Shown: positions 46,413 through 55,407, numbered from the stretch's first letter. The stretch: DNA of 64,000 nt from an uncultured Paracoccaceae bacterium (GCA_947492585.1 CANLND010000016.1:29976-93975); one strand, 5' to 3'. The notes: a model not told the origin generated them from the letters alone. Numbers and translations are program-made.

Positions 46413-47116
46413 CAGGTGGCTGATCCTTCTGGAGGAGTGGCAAGAATGGGAGCGGTAAACGGGGTCGGGCCAAGCCCCTCGGCCCGTTGGGCCGCATGGG
46501 TGCTGGCACGGGTTTCCGCGCGAGCACATAGGGCAAACAGGGCCGGATAGCGGCTGAGATCAAACCAGCGATGGTCGGCATTGTCGCCATATAGGGCAAT
46601 CCAGCGCAACAGGCAGGGCAGATAGAGATCCATCAGGGTTGGCATGTCTCGCCCCGTGAGCAGGGGCTGCGAGACAATCGCATTGTCCAAAATGGTCAGA
46701 TGCGCCGCAAGACGCTGATGCAGTGTTTTCTTTAGCTGCACGTGCGCATCGGTCTTCGGGCCGATGTATTTTTCGGGGTAAAAGGTCATGCGCAGATCCG
46801 CATGCAGGGTGTTGGATGTCCAAAAGAGCCATTTCAACAGATCACCCCGTGCGGGCTGACCCGGCGCAGGCGCTAGGGCGGCGTGCGTATCGGCCAGCCA
46901 CAACAGGATCGCACCTGTTTCAAACATCACACCGGTGGGGGTTTCAAGCGCGGGGATCAGGCCATTTGGATTGATCGCCAGATACTCTGCGCTGCGCTGC
47001 GCGTTCAGGGCACGTTCGACCAAAACGGTTTCATACGGCGCCTTAAGCTCTTCCAGCGCCAGCCGAACGATCAGCGACGCATTGTCAGGAGCATAGTGAA
47101 GGCGAAGCATATCGGT
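46412..47116 (-). CDS. Glutathione S-transferase family protein
   Basis: The protein has about 234 residues. The N-terminal thioredoxin fold has LRLHYAPDNASLIVRLALEEL and the glutathione-binding cis-Pro region NPNGLIPALETPTGVMFETGAIL. The C-terminal helical domain has WTSNTLHADLRMTFYPEKYI and PTLMDLYLPCLLRWI. The start is uncertain among ATGs at 47140, 47116 and 47110. It shares TGATG with sdaA, implying cotranscription. Confidence 0.85.
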   Translation of the reverse strand, partial: TDMLRLHYAPDNASLIVRLALEELKAPYETVLVERALNAQRSAEYLAINPNGLIPALETPTGVMFETGAILLWLADTHAALAPAPGQPARGDLLKWLFWTSNTLHADLRMTFYPEKYIGPKTDAHVQLKKTLHQRLAAHLTILDNAIVSQPLLTGRDMPTLMDLYLPCLLRWIALYGDNADHRWFDLSRYPALFALCARAETRASTHAAQRAEGLGPTPFTAPILATPPEGSAT

Positions 47117-47168
47117 CATAACGGATACCATACGAGCCATGGCGTGACAGAAACTGCACGTTTCCGGC

Positions 47169-47246
47169 GTTTCCTATCGGAAACACGGCGTTGAGCCAAA
47201 TGATTTGTTGCAAATACGTCATTGCGATCTGCCCAGTATTTGCAAC
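47169..47246. promoter_or_regulatory. Inverted repeats in the GST-rpiA divergent promoter region
   Basis: GTTTCC-TATC-GGAAAC lies at 47169-47184. A larger inverted repeat, GTTGCAAATAC (47207-47217) and GTATTTGCAAC (47236-47246), has perfect 11-bp arms with an 18-nt spacer. Either could be an operator or a transcript hairpin. Confidence 0.5.
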
Positions 47247-47324
47247 TCGGTGCCACAGCAGGCATTGATGCTCTCAGGTGTCACTTATCGTGCGAGCAAC
47301 CTCTATTTGTTGGAGACTTTGAAC

Positions 47325-48107
47325 ATGACTTCAGACCTTTCCCCGATTGTTCAGGCCAAATATGCAGCTGCCAAAACTGCCGCCGATATGGTTCAAGATG
47401 GCATGAAGGTCGGGCTTGGAACCGGGTCCACCGCCGCCTGGCTGGTGCGATGTCTTGGCGATCGGGTCCGGGATCAAGGGTTGAAAATCTGGGCTGTTCC
47501 GACGTCAACACGTACCGCGGTTCTGGCGCGTGAAGTTGGGATTAATGTGATCCCCTTGGACGAGGCCAAATGGCTGGACATGACCATTGACGGGGCCGAT
47601 GAAATTGACAGCGAATTGAACCTGATCAAAGGCGGCGGGGGCGCGCATTTGCAGGAAAAAATCGTGGCGACGGCCTCAGATCAGATGGTGGTGATCGCTG
47701 ATGCGGGTAAGGTCGTGGACGCGCTGGGGACCTTTCCCTTGCCGGTAGAAGTCCTGCACTTTGGCTGGCGCACGTCGCAGATGTTGATCGAAGAAACGCT
47801 GGTGTCGATGGATGTTCTGGGCCGCAAAACATCGCTGCGGATGGCGGGGGACAGGCCTTTTGTGACGGATGAGGGCAACCACGTGCTGGATCTGCACCTC
47901 AACCGTATTGGCAACCCGCGCCAGCTGGCCTTGGTGTTGAACCAGATCCCAGGCGTGGTGGAAAACGGTTTGTTTATCGATATTTGTGACCGGGTGGTGA
48001 TCGGCCACGGCGACGGCCGTGTGGTGGTGCGTGATATTACCACGGGCACTGAAACATCCAGCACAATGGATCTCGACGAGGGCGATAACCTGTTTAGCGA
48101 TTTGTAA
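47325..48107 (+). CDS. rpiA: Ribose-5-phosphate isomerase A
   Basis: From ATG 47325, with TGGAGA upstream, the protein has 260 residues: LGTGSTAAW, the catalytic-site DGADEID and KGGGGAHLQEKIVA. It interconverts ribose-5-phosphate and ribulose-5-phosphate. The length is slightly above the E. coli 219 residues because of a C-terminal GDGRVVVRDITTG tail common in Rhodobacterales. Confidence 0.95.
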   Translation: MTSDLSPIVQAKYAAAKTAADMVQDGMKVGLGTGSTAAWLVRCLGDRVRDQGLKIWAVPTSTRTAVLAREVGINVIPLDEAKWLDMTIDGADEIDSELNLIKGGGGAHLQEKIVATASDQMVVIADAGKVVDALGTFPLPVEVLHFGWRTSQMLIEETLVSMDVLGRKTSLRMAGDRPFVTDEGNHVLDLHLNRIGNPRQLALVLNQIPGVVENGLFIDICDRVVIGHGDGRVVVRDITTGTETSSTMDLDEGDNLFSDL

Positions 48108-48151
48108 AAATAATAAGGTTGTAAAAAGCCAATTTGTGAAAGCCTCAGCGG

Positions 48152-48445
48152 ATGACAACAAGCTACAGAATGGCACTGCCCAAAACCACACGATGGGGAA
48201 CTGTCTGGTCGATGATACCAATTGTTGTTTTTGCTATCTGCACAATTTGGGACATAAACACTTCATCATACCCGGTTGGTCGCGACCTTTTCAGTTTGAC
48301 CGTTTGGGTAGCGATGGCTGGCTCGGTTTTTGCATGCAACCTTCAGAGCATACGCCAAAATCACGATACTATGTCTGCGCCTGATCCGTTCTTAGAAATC
48401 TCCAAGCGAGGGGTCCGCATCAAGCTACCTTCCAAACCGGAATAG
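48152..48445 (+). CDS. Putative small membrane protein
   Basis: The 97-residue frame starts ATG 48152 and has two hydrophobic segments (MIPIVVFAICTIWDI and LFSLTVWVAMAGSVFACNL) and a polar tail. There is no strong ribosome-binding site and no recognised family. It lies between rpiA and the glutathione reductase gene, on the same strand as both. Confidence 0.4.
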   Translation: MTTSYRMALPKTTRWGTVWSMIPIVVFAICTIWDINTSSYPVGRDLFSLTVWVAMAGSVFACNLQSIRQNHDTMSAPDPFLEISKRGVRIKLPSKPE

Positions 48446-48511
48446 ATCATTCCGTGGTCAACTATTCGATACTTCGACGTCTTTGACCTACATGCAAATC
48501 GATTTCGTAAG

Positions 48512-48694
48512 GTGAAATTTTTATATTTTTTCGATGCCACCGGCGAAAATCAGCAGTTGGAACTACCGTTCCCCAATCCAGATGATGTGGCATACAGCAG
48601 CTTTGCGCAGGCCTTGCGTCGGTATTGGCCTGACTTTGAACAGCCTTGGTCAGATCAACTAAAGGCGCGCGCGGCTACTCAAACAGGAGCATGA
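48512..48694 (+). CDS. Putative small soluble protein (60 residues)
   Basis: A GTG at 48512, with TAAGG directly before it, opens MKFLYFFDATGENQQLELPFPNPDDVAYSSF... ending KARAATQTGA. The sequence is protein-like with aromatic residues and balanced charge. No family is recognised. Existence is moderately likely. Confidence 0.45.
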   Translation: MKFLYFFDATGENQQLELPFPNPDDVAYSSFAQALRRYWPDFEQPWSDQLKARAATQTGA

Positions 48695-48863
48695 TTTCAC
48701 CCTCTGTTCACGACTTTGCGAGTAACTGGCCGAAACCTCGGTAATTTGGCGGTGTATTTGGGCCATGGGTTGAAAATGCCCGTTAAACGACCACTTGGGC
48801 ATATGGCAATTGGGACCCGCATATGGGATACCCTCCAGAAGACTTCAAAAGGGCGACTTTGAC

Positions 48864-50213
48864 ATGAGCTTTGACTACGATCTTTTTGTTATTGGTGGCG
48901 GATCCGGTGGCGTGCGCGCAGCGCGTGTCGCAGCTGCAGGCGGCGCCAAAGTCGCACTGGCTGAAGAGGACCGCTATGGCGGTACCTGCGTGATCCGGGG
49001 CTGCGTGCCCAAAAAACTGATGGTCTTTGCATCAGAATATTCCGGCATGGTCGAAGATGGCCGTGCTTATGGTTGGGATCTGTCCAACAACGGCTTCAAC
49101 TGGGATGCCTTTAAGGGCAAGTTGAACGCAGAATTGGACCGCCTCGAAGGCATCTACCGCAACCTGTTGAAGAACAGTGGCGTGGAAACCTTTGATGCGC
49201 GGGCCAAATTGGCGGACGCCCACACCGTTGAATTGGCAGATGGCACCCGCAAATCAGCAAAACACATCCTGATCGCCACTGGCGGCTGGCCGATGATCCC
49301 CGAGTTCCCGGGCTCTGATCTGGCGATCACCTCAAACGAAATCTTCCATCTGGACACGCTGCCCGAACGCATCCTGATTGTGGGCGGTGGCTATATCGCG
49401 TCTGAGTTCGCCGGCATCATGAACGGGCTAGGTGTGAAAACCACCCAGTTCTATCGTGGCGAACAGATCCTGCGTGGCTTTGACGAAGAAGCGCGCAATG
49501 TCGTTGCGGCGGGCATGATCGAAGCGGGTGTTGATCTGCAGTTGAACACCAATGTGGTGTCGATGGTCAAAGATGGTGATAAGATCCGCGTTACCGACAC
49601 CAATGGCGTTGAAACCCTGTTCGATCAGGTGATGTATGCCACCGGTCGTGTGCCAAATGCGGATAACCTTGGCCTTGAAGAGGTGGGTGTTGAGCGCGGC
49701 CGCAAAGGTGAGATCAAAGTCACCCCCTATAGCCAAACCGGCGTGCCGTCGGTTTATGCCATTGGCGATGTCACCGACCGTGTGAACCTGACGCCGGTTG
49801 CAATCCGCGAAGGCATGGCTTTTGTGGAAACTGTGTTCAACGGCAACCCTACCAGCCCAGATCACGATCTGATCCCAACTGCGATCTTCACGCAGCCTGA
49901 AATGGGCACCGTGGGCCTGTCCGAAGAGGACGCGCGCGCGCAGGAAGAGATTGAAGTTTATGCAACCTCGTTCAAACCGATGCAGCAGTCCTTTGCGGGG
50001 CGCGCGCAGAAGGTTTTGATGAAATTGGTTGTGTCAAAGGCCAGCCGCACCGTGCTGGGCTGCCACATCGTGGCGCCTGGTGCCGGTGAAATGATCCAAC
50101 TGGCGGGGATCGCTGTGAAAATGGGTGCAACCAAAGAAGACTTTGACCGCACTGTAGCGGTACACCCGACCATGTCTGAAGAGCTGGTCACAATGAAATC
50201 ACCTGTGCGCTGA
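48864..50213 (+). CDS. gor: Glutathione-disulfide reductase
   Basis: The 449-residue flavoprotein has the FAD motif VIGGGSGGVRAARVAA, the redox-active disulphide C42-x4-C47 (GGTCVIRGCVPKK), the NAD(P)H Rossmann motif IVGGGYIASEFAG and the catalytic VHPTMSEEL at the dimer interface. Arg in YRGEQILRGFDEEAR suggests NADPH preference. ATG 48864 is set by family N-termini (MSFDYDLFVIGGG). Confidence 0.95.
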   Translation: MSFDYDLFVIGGGSGGVRAARVAAAGGAKVALAEEDRYGGTCVIRGCVPKKLMVFASEYSGMVEDGRAYGWDLSNNGFNWDAFKGKLNAELDRLEGIYRNLLKNSGVETFDARAKLADAHTVELADGTRKSAKHILIATGGWPMIPEFPGSDLAITSNEIFHLDTLPERILIVGGGYIASEFAGIMNGLGVKTTQFYRGEQILRGFDEEARNVVAAGMIEAGVDLQLNTNVVSMVKDGDKIRVTDTNGVETLFDQVMYATGRVPNADNLGLEEVGVERGRKGEIKVTPYSQTGVPSVYAIGDVTDRVNLTPVAIREGMAFVETVFNGNPTSPDHDLIPTAIFTQPEMGTVGLSEEDARAQEEIEVYATSFKPMQQSFAGRAQKVLMKLVVSKASRTVLGCHIVAPGAGEMIQLAGIAVKMGATKEDFDRTVAVHPTMSEELVTMKSPVR

Positions 50214-50291
50214 GCTTGCATTCTGGCTCAAAACACTCAGGTTACTACAAGGGCCGCTTCGTAACGCGGCGATAAAAGGGATAGGAGACAG

Positions 50292-51434
50292 ATGGCGGGC
50301 AATAATGGTGGCCCCTGGGGGGGCGGAGGCTCCTCTGGCGGAGGCGGAAACCGGGGTAACAATGGCGGAGATGACGGTGGTCGTCGCCCCGAGGAACCTC
50401 AAATTCCCGAAATCGATGAGCTGGTCAAGAAAGGCCAGGAGCAACTGCGCGTCCTGATGGGCGGTCGCGGTGGCAATGGCGGCGGTAAAGGCACCGGTGG
50501 CGGTGGGGCAGGCGGCAATGGTCCCTTGTTCACCAAAGGCACGCTGGCTTTGGGCGCTGTTGTTGCGGTGGCTCTTTGGGGCGTGTCCAGCTTTTATACA
50601 GTTAAGCCCGAAGAGCAGTCTGTTGAACTGTTATTGGGCAAATACCTGGAAACCGGCAATCCCGGTCTGAACTTTGCGCCGTGGCCAGTGGTCTCGCGTG
50701 AGGTTATTCCTGTGCGTGTTGAACAGACCGAAAACATCGGTGGCGGCACCGGTCGGCTGGATACAGGCCTGATGCTGACAGGGGATGAAAACATCATTGA
50801 TGTTGATTTTCAGGTCGTCTGGAACATTTCAGATCCAGCCAAGTATCTGTTCAACCTGCGGGATCCACAGACCACCATCAACGCAGTGTCAGAATCCGCC
50901 ATGCGTGAGATCATCGCCCAGTCCGAACTGGCGCCGATCCTCAACCGCGACCGTGGTATCATTCGTGACCGTCTGGAAGAGCTGATCCAGGAAACGCTCG
51001 ATAGCTACAACAGTGGCGTGAACGTGGTCCGGGTCAACTTTGACGGTGCCGATCCGCCAGAAGCGGTAAAAGACGCGTTCCGCGCGGTGCAATCCGCCGG
51101 TCAGGAACGCGATCGTCTGGAAAAACAGGCGGATGCTTATGCCAACCGCAAACTGGCTGGGGCCCGTGGTCAGGCCGCGCAAACGCTGGAAGAAGCTGAA
51201 GCTTACCGTGCACAGGTTGTGAACGAAGCCTCGGGTGAAGCCAGCCGTTTCTCAGCTGTTCTGGCAGAATACGAAAAGGCACCAGAAGTGACCCGCAAGC
51301 GTCTGTATCTGGAAACCATGGAAGAAGTTCTGGGTCGTGTCGACAAGGTGATCCTGGACGGCAATTCAGGCGAAGGTCAGGGCGTTGTCCCATACCTGCC
51401 GCTCAATGAACTGCGCAAGTCGGGAGGCAACTGA
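50292..51434 (+). CDS. hflK: HflK, FtsH modulator
   Basis: The 380-residue SPFH (band 7) protein has a Gly-rich cytosolic N-terminus (NNGGPWGGGGSSGGGGN...), one membrane span (FTKGTLALGAVVAVALWGVS), and a periplasmic SPFH domain with VRVEQTENIG. A coiled coil includes AQTLEEAEAYRAQVVNEASG. HflK and HflC cage the FtsH protease. The stop overlaps the hflC start (ATGA). Confidence 0.95.
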   Translation: MAGNNGGPWGGGGSSGGGGNRGNNGGDDGGRRPEEPQIPEIDELVKKGQEQLRVLMGGRGGNGGGKGTGGGGAGGNGPLFTKGTLALGAVVAVALWGVSSFYTVKPEEQSVELLLGKYLETGNPGLNFAPWPVVSREVIPVRVEQTENIGGGTGRLDTGLMLTGDENIIDVDFQVVWNISDPAKYLFNLRDPQTTINAVSESAMREIIAQSELAPILNRDRGIIRDRLEELIQETLDSYNSGVNVVRVNFDGADPPEAVKDAFRAVQSAGQERDRLEKQADAYANRKLAGARGQAAQTLEEAEAYRAQVVNEASGEASRFSAVLAEYEKAPEVTRKRLYLETMEEVLGRVDKVILDGNSGEGQGVVPYLPLNELRKSGGN

Positions 51435-52312
51435 TGAACCGTTCCACGTTTATTCTGCCGGTCATTGTGGCCGCTCTGGTGGGTGTGTTGTCCTCGATGT
51501 TCATCGTTGATGAGCGCCAAACAGCGCTGATTCTGCGTTTTGGCCGTGTCGTTGACGTTAAAGAAGACCCAGGTCTGGCCTTCAAAGTCCCCTTTATGGA
51601 CAATGTTGTGCGCTATGATGACCGTATCCTCAGCCTTGAGGTTGGTCCGCTGGAAGTCACCCCGCTGGACGATCGCCGTCTGGTCGTGGATGCCTTCTCG
51701 CGCTATCGCATTGCTGATGTGGATGCGTTCCGTCAGGCTGTGGGTGGCGAAGACATCAGTGGCGCTGAGCGTCGTCTGGACAAGATCATGCGCGACCAAA
51801 CCCGTGAAGTTCTGGGTTCGGTCAGCTCCAACGATATCTTGTCGTCTGATCGTGCGGCACTGATGCTGCGTATTCGCAACGGTGCGATTGCTCAGGCGCG
51901 CTCCTTGGGTCTTGAAGTCATCGACGTGCGTCTGAAGCGTACCGACCTGCCACAGGCCAACCTTGAAGCGACCTTTGCGCGTATGCGTGCAGAACGTGAA
52001 CGGGAAGCCGCTGACGAAATCGCCCGCGGTGAAGAAGCCGCCCAGCGTGTGCGTGCACAGGCGGACCGGACCGAGGTTGAACTGGTGTCTGAGGCAGAGC
52101 GTGAAGCTGAAGTCATTCGCGGTGAAGCGGATGCGGAACGCAACGCGATCTTTGCGGATGCCTATGGTGCGGACGTTGAGTTCTTTGAATTCTATCGCTC
52201 GCTCAATGCCTATCGCGGTGCCTTGCAACAGGGCAATTCGTCGATGGTTTTGTCGCCTGACTCTGAGTTTTTCAACTATCTCAAGTCGGCGGGCGGCAAC
52301 GCAGGCAACTGA
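51434..52312 (+). CDS. hflC: HflC, FtsH modulator
   Basis: The 292-residue protein has an N-terminal membrane span (STFILPVIVAALVGVLSSMF) and SPFH domain (DERQTALILRFGRVVDVKED, GLAFKVPFMDNVVRYDDRIL). A charged coiled coil covers about 185-245 (REREAADEIARGEEAAQRVR). It is partner to HflK. In related roseobacters hflC is followed by a DUF2065 gene and a Do-type protease; here element 1 comes in between and no DUF2065 gene is visible. Confidence 0.95.
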   Translation: MNRSTFILPVIVAALVGVLSSMFIVDERQTALILRFGRVVDVKEDPGLAFKVPFMDNVVRYDDRILSLEVGPLEVTPLDDRRLVVDAFSRYRIADVDAFRQAVGGEDISGAERRLDKIMRDQTREVLGSVSSNDILSSDRAALMLRIRNGAIAQARSLGLEVIDVRLKRTDLPQANLEATFARMRAEREREAADEIARGEEAAQRVRAQADRTEVELVSEAEREAEVIRGEADAERNAIFADAYGADVEFFEFYRSLNAYRGALQQGNSSMVLSPDSEFFNYLKSAGGNAGN

Positions 52313-52337
52313 GACCGTTAAAACACATGTTATTGCA

Positions 52338-52368
52338 AAAGGGCCTGCTGTATTGCGGCCAGCCCTTT
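52338..52368. terminator. Terminator hairpin left of element 1
   Basis: AAAGGGC (52338-52344) pairs with GCCCTTT (52362-52368); the loop contains TATTGCGG. The element 1 terminal repeat begins at the next base. A related hairpin with the same TATTGCGG core stands right of the element (55422-55447). Confidence 0.7.
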
Positions 52369-52465
52369 ACCATAAGTGTTGCAAAATAAGATTTTGGTTG
52401 GCCAGTTTCTGGCCAATCTTATCCCACAATAATAAGAAAAACTCGGAAAAACCGGGAGAGAAACT

Positions 52466-54196
52466 GTGGGAACAGCCACGAAGAAATCTTCGTCAGGCGC
52501 TCGTAGGCGCTTGCCTTTGCCTTCCTTTGGCATCAGCGTAAATTTCTGCCGAAATCCTCAGTGTGATTTCTTTGCAGAGACACCAGACCCATTTGTTAGA
52601 AGAGGGCAAAATCGGGGTAAGGTCAAGCCGAACATACCGCGCGGCAAGGTCATCGGATCCGGCGATGAAAAGACCTTCCAGTGTGGCGGCTGTGGGAAAA
52701 CCTCGATCATCAAGAACAACAAGGCGATCATCGAAGAGTATCGTTGCCTTCGTCGGAAGTTCCGTCCTGAATTTCCAAGAGATGCCTGCTCCATCGAGGA
52801 GTGCGCAAATCACGGGAAGGCCCAATCCGAGAACCCGGAGCTGTATCGCAAAGCGGGGACGACGAAGAAAGGCACGCAACGCTGGAAATGCAAATCTTGC
52901 CTCAAGACTTTCTCGACGGGAACGCGCCTGGGCCGCCAGAAGCGCAGCCACACGAACCGCGATGTCCTTTGGATGATCACCAATGGCGTGCCGATCACCA
53001 AGATCTGCGATTTCACTGAGCTATCTCCGCGGGATGTCTATCGGAAGATCGACTTCATCCACGAGCGCGTCATCGACTTCACCGCCAAGCGGGAAGCTGA
53101 TTTCAAGCGCGTGCATTGGGAGAAAGTCGGTCGCCGCTTCGCCTCGGATTCTCAGACCCTCCATCTGAATTGGCCCAACAAACGGACCAGGGCTCAAATT
53201 GCTGTTCAGCATCTTTGCACAGCGCACGCCAACTCCGGCTATATCATGGCCGCTCACCTGCAGTTGGATCCGGCGGTTGAGCTGCCGGACATTGAGGCGA
53301 GAATGATCGCGGCCGGGGATTTCAGTCTGCCAAGGGCGTTTCGGGATCAGGCGCGTCTATGGTCTGAAACGGAGTTCAAAGGCTACCTCGATAAAATGAC
53401 CCATAACGTGGCCATTCATCCCGATGAGGCACCTGAGGTCGATCTGGGGCTGCAGCTGCCCCACAGCGGCGCTCTGGTGCGGCAGGACGCCATGCAGATG
53501 GCCCACGCCTTCCAGATGCGTCATTTCCTCGGCAAAGGTTCTGAGCGTTTCGTATTTGTCCTGGATGCCGATCCCGGGCTGGCGATGTCCTTCATCTCTT
53601 CCTTTGCCAGAAGGATCCAAGATGGCAGAGCGGATGTGATCGTTGTTGAATTCGACAAGAACCAGTCCAACGATCAGCGCAACATGTTGATGAACGAAGG
53701 CCGCAAGCAGCTTGAGGATGACAGCAATGTGCCTCGCCATATCTTTGATGACTTCGATCCAAACACGAAAGACGAGATCAAGGACCTCCTGGTGGAGAGT
53801 ATGCTGGAGGACCTGCCGCTGGCAGCAACCTTCGAATGGCCGTATCACACGAAGTCAGAACCGCATCGCCGCATGCGTGTTCTGACCGATCGGCAGAGCA
53901 TGGCACCGGACCGCCGCGCGCGCCTCATGCGCCTGGCAACGTTACGAAGCGTTGATGCCTACTTTCACAAGATCCGGAGCAATCTGAAGTTTGCAGAGCG
54001 TCCTTCGCATACGCCAAGTGCCAACGGCCGCGCCTGGCATCGGCATTACCTCTACAACCCAGAAACCATGGTAAAAATCGTCGATATCTATCGCTTCACG
54101 CACAACTGGATGGGCAAGCGTTCTACAAAGGAAACCCCAGCGATGAAGCTGGGGTTGGCCAGAGGTAAGGTCAGTGCGAAGGATCTGTTCTCATGA
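52466..54196 (+). CDS. Zinc-ribbon DDE-type transposase of element 1
   Basis: A GTG at 52466 with GGGAGAG upstream starts 576 residues. Zinc-ribbon pairs lie at 28-33 (CRNPQC), 73-76 (CGGC), 94, 108-113 and 142-145 (CKSC), followed by the InsA-like KTFSTG. An HTH is at about 164-200 (VLWMITNGVPITKICDFTEL). Candidate catalytic residues are Asp228 (FASDSQTLHL) and Asp367/369 (VLDADPG), with an acidic residue near 445-465. The tail YRFTHNWMGKRSTKETPAMK resembles the TPAxAxGL end of DDE transposases. The IS family is not recognised; related proteins are often called hypothetical. Confidence 0.7.
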   Translation: MGTATKKSSSGARRRLPLPSFGISVNFCRNPQCDFFAETPDPFVRRGQNRGKVKPNIPRGKVIGSGDEKTFQCGGCGKTSIIKNNKAIIEEYRCLRRKFRPEFPRDACSIEECANHGKAQSENPELYRKAGTTKKGTQRWKCKSCLKTFSTGTRLGRQKRSHTNRDVLWMITNGVPITKICDFTELSPRDVYRKIDFIHERVIDFTAKREADFKRVHWEKVGRRFASDSQTLHLNWPNKRTRAQIAVQHLCTAHANSGYIMAAHLQLDPAVELPDIEARMIAAGDFSLPRAFRDQARLWSETEFKGYLDKMTHNVAIHPDEAPEVDLGLQLPHSGALVRQDAMQMAHAFQMRHFLGKGSERFVFVLDADPGLAMSFISSFARRIQDGRADVIVVEFDKNQSNDQRNMLMNEGRKQLEDDSNVPRHIFDDFDPNTKDEIKDLLVESMLEDLPLAATFEWPYHTKSEPHRRMRVLTDRQSMAPDRRARLMRLATLRSVDAYFHKIRSNLKFAERPSHTPSANGRAWHRHYLYNPETMVKIVDIYRFTHNWMGKRSTKETPAMKLGLARGKVSAKDLFS

Positions 54197-54253
54197 AGAG
54201 AAATTTTCCCTTTATTGTAATCATTTTAATGTATTACACCCATCTGGTAAGTG

Positions 54254-54279
54254 AAGCTTCATCGTGGCGAAGCTTTTTT
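54254..54279 (+). terminator. Weak terminator after transposase gene
   Basis: AAGCTTC (54254-54260) and GAAGCTT (54269-54275) pair over an 8-nt loop and are followed by TTTTC. It could limit read-through from the transposase into abi. Confidence 0.6.
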
Positions 54280-54350
54280 CATAAATTTCTTGCAGCAGGC
54301 TCTTCCTGGGTGTATATCCTCCTCAACGCACCCGCCACGCCTATCGGAAG

Positions 54351-54424
54351 CTCGCTCAAGCTCGCTCAAGCTCGCTCAAGCTCGCTCAAGCTCGCTCAAG
54401 CTCGCTCAAGCTCGCTCAAGCTCG
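54351..54424. repeat. Tandem 10-bp repeat before the Abi domain
   Basis: CTCGCTCAAG occurs seven times without change (54351-54420) and is followed by a partial copy CTCGCTTCATG. The unit length is not a multiple of three, so each gain or loss shifts the frame. The repeat sits within a larger fold formed by ACCCGCCA (54330-54337) and TGGCGGGT (54441-54448), the latter running into TTTTT. Confidence 0.95.
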
Positions 54425-54454
54425 CTTCATGAAGCGCAACTGGCGGGTTTTTTA

Positions 54455-55363
54455 TTGTCTCCACGTGTTTTTTCCAGACCTTCTTTGTCAATCGAACAGC
54501 AAGTTGCTTTGCTCCAAGAACGTGGCATGCAGGTCAATGATTTGGACAAGGCAAAGCACTATCTTCGATTCATTGGCTATTATCGACTTTCTGGCTACTG
54601 GTATGGCTTCCAGTATCGAGACGATTCTCACGAGCATGATGCTTTCCGTCCAGGCACCACCTTTCAAGGCGCCTTGGATAGATATGTTTTTGATCGGAAG
54701 CTTCGATCACTCACAATGGATGCCTTAGAGCGAGTTGAAATAGCGGCAAAGTCGGCAATCTCAGATGAGATGTGCTCGTTGGGGGGATCCCACTGGTTTT
54801 GTGATCCCAGATATTTCGATGATGAATACGATCATGATGCACTTTTACGTCTTGTTTTGAGAGAAACTGGCATTCAACCGGACAACCAAAGTCGCAGGAC
54901 ACAATTTGTGGACTCTTACACGAAGAACTACGATGAACCGATTGAGCCTCCAGGCTGGATGACGTTTGAGGTGTTGTCCTTCGGCACGATCTCGAAAATT
55001 TACGAAAACCTTGAGCGCGAGCACCAAATCTCCATCAGCAAGAAGTTTGAATTGGCTGCAGACCGATTGAAATCATGGCTGCACGCATACGCACATATAC
55101 GGAATACCTGCGCCCACCACAGCAGGGTGTGGAACCGGACATTTCGGATCAATCCCAGTGTCCTGAAATCGGAAAAGGACCATGTGTTTGCACCCAAAAA
55201 ATTCTACAATCATGCGGTTGCCATCCAATGTATGCTGAACAAGGTCTCCGGAAACCACTCTTGGGGGCTTCTTTTGGACGATCTTCTTTCGCAATACCCA
55301 AGCATCCCCTTGAGCCCAATGGGGTTTCCTGAAGACTGGATTAAAAAACCAATCTGGAACTGA
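54455..55363 (+). CDS. Abi_2 (AbiD/AbiF) family abortive infection protein
   Basis: The domain spans about 302 residues from a TTG at 54455: SLSIEQQVALLQERGM, AKHYLRFIGYYRLSGYW, FDRKLRSLTMDALERVEIAA, and the HEPN-type RxxxxH at 216-221 (RNTCAHHSRVWNR). Abi_2 proteins are thought to be HEPN RNases that stop phage growth, related to Cas13-like nucleases in fold. The frame stays open upstream to a GTG at 54251 through the repeats, and no start directly at the domain has a good ribosome-binding site. The start is therefore uncertain and may depend on repeat number. Confidence 0.8.
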   Translation: MSPRVFSRPSLSIEQQVALLQERGMQVNDLDKAKHYLRFIGYYRLSGYWYGFQYRDDSHEHDAFRPGTTFQGALDRYVFDRKLRSLTMDALERVEIAAKSAISDEMCSLGGSHWFCDPRYFDDEYDHDALLRLVLRETGIQPDNQSRRTQFVDSYTKNYDEPIEPPGWMTFEVLSFGTISKIYENLEREHQISISKKFELAADRLKSWLHAYAHIRNTCAHHSRVWNRTFRINPSVLKSEKDHVFAPKKFYNHAVAIQCMLNKVSGNHSWGLLLDDLLSQYPSIPLSPMGFPEDWIKKPIWN

Positions 55364-55384
55364 TCCCGGCCCCATCAAAATGAC

Positions 55385-55407
55385 AAGCCCGCGCAAAACG
55401 CGGGCTT
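55385..55407 (+). terminator. Hairpin after abi
   Basis: AAGCCCGCG (55385-55393) pairs with CGCGGGCTT (55399-55407), loop CAAAA. It ends inside the right terminal repeat of element 1. No long T-run follows. Confidence 0.6.

Larger units (their letters stand above)
54193..54432 (+). other. Coupled upstream frame, out of frame with Abi at seven repeats
   Basis: ATG 54193 overlaps the transposase TGA (ATGA) and has a GAAGGA ribosome-binding site at 54178-54183. It reads 79 codons through the 10-bp repeats and stops at TGA 54430-54432. By direct translation, six or nine repeats instead of seven would carry this frame into the Abi frame. Whether it is a real leader is unproven; a small hairpin with T-run (54254-54279) lies inside it. 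Confidence 0.35.

Noticed and set aside
54351..54424. CRISPR or attachment-site interpretation of the 10-bp repeat
   Set aside because: Seven identical units are directly adjacent with no spacers; this is a simple tandem repeat.
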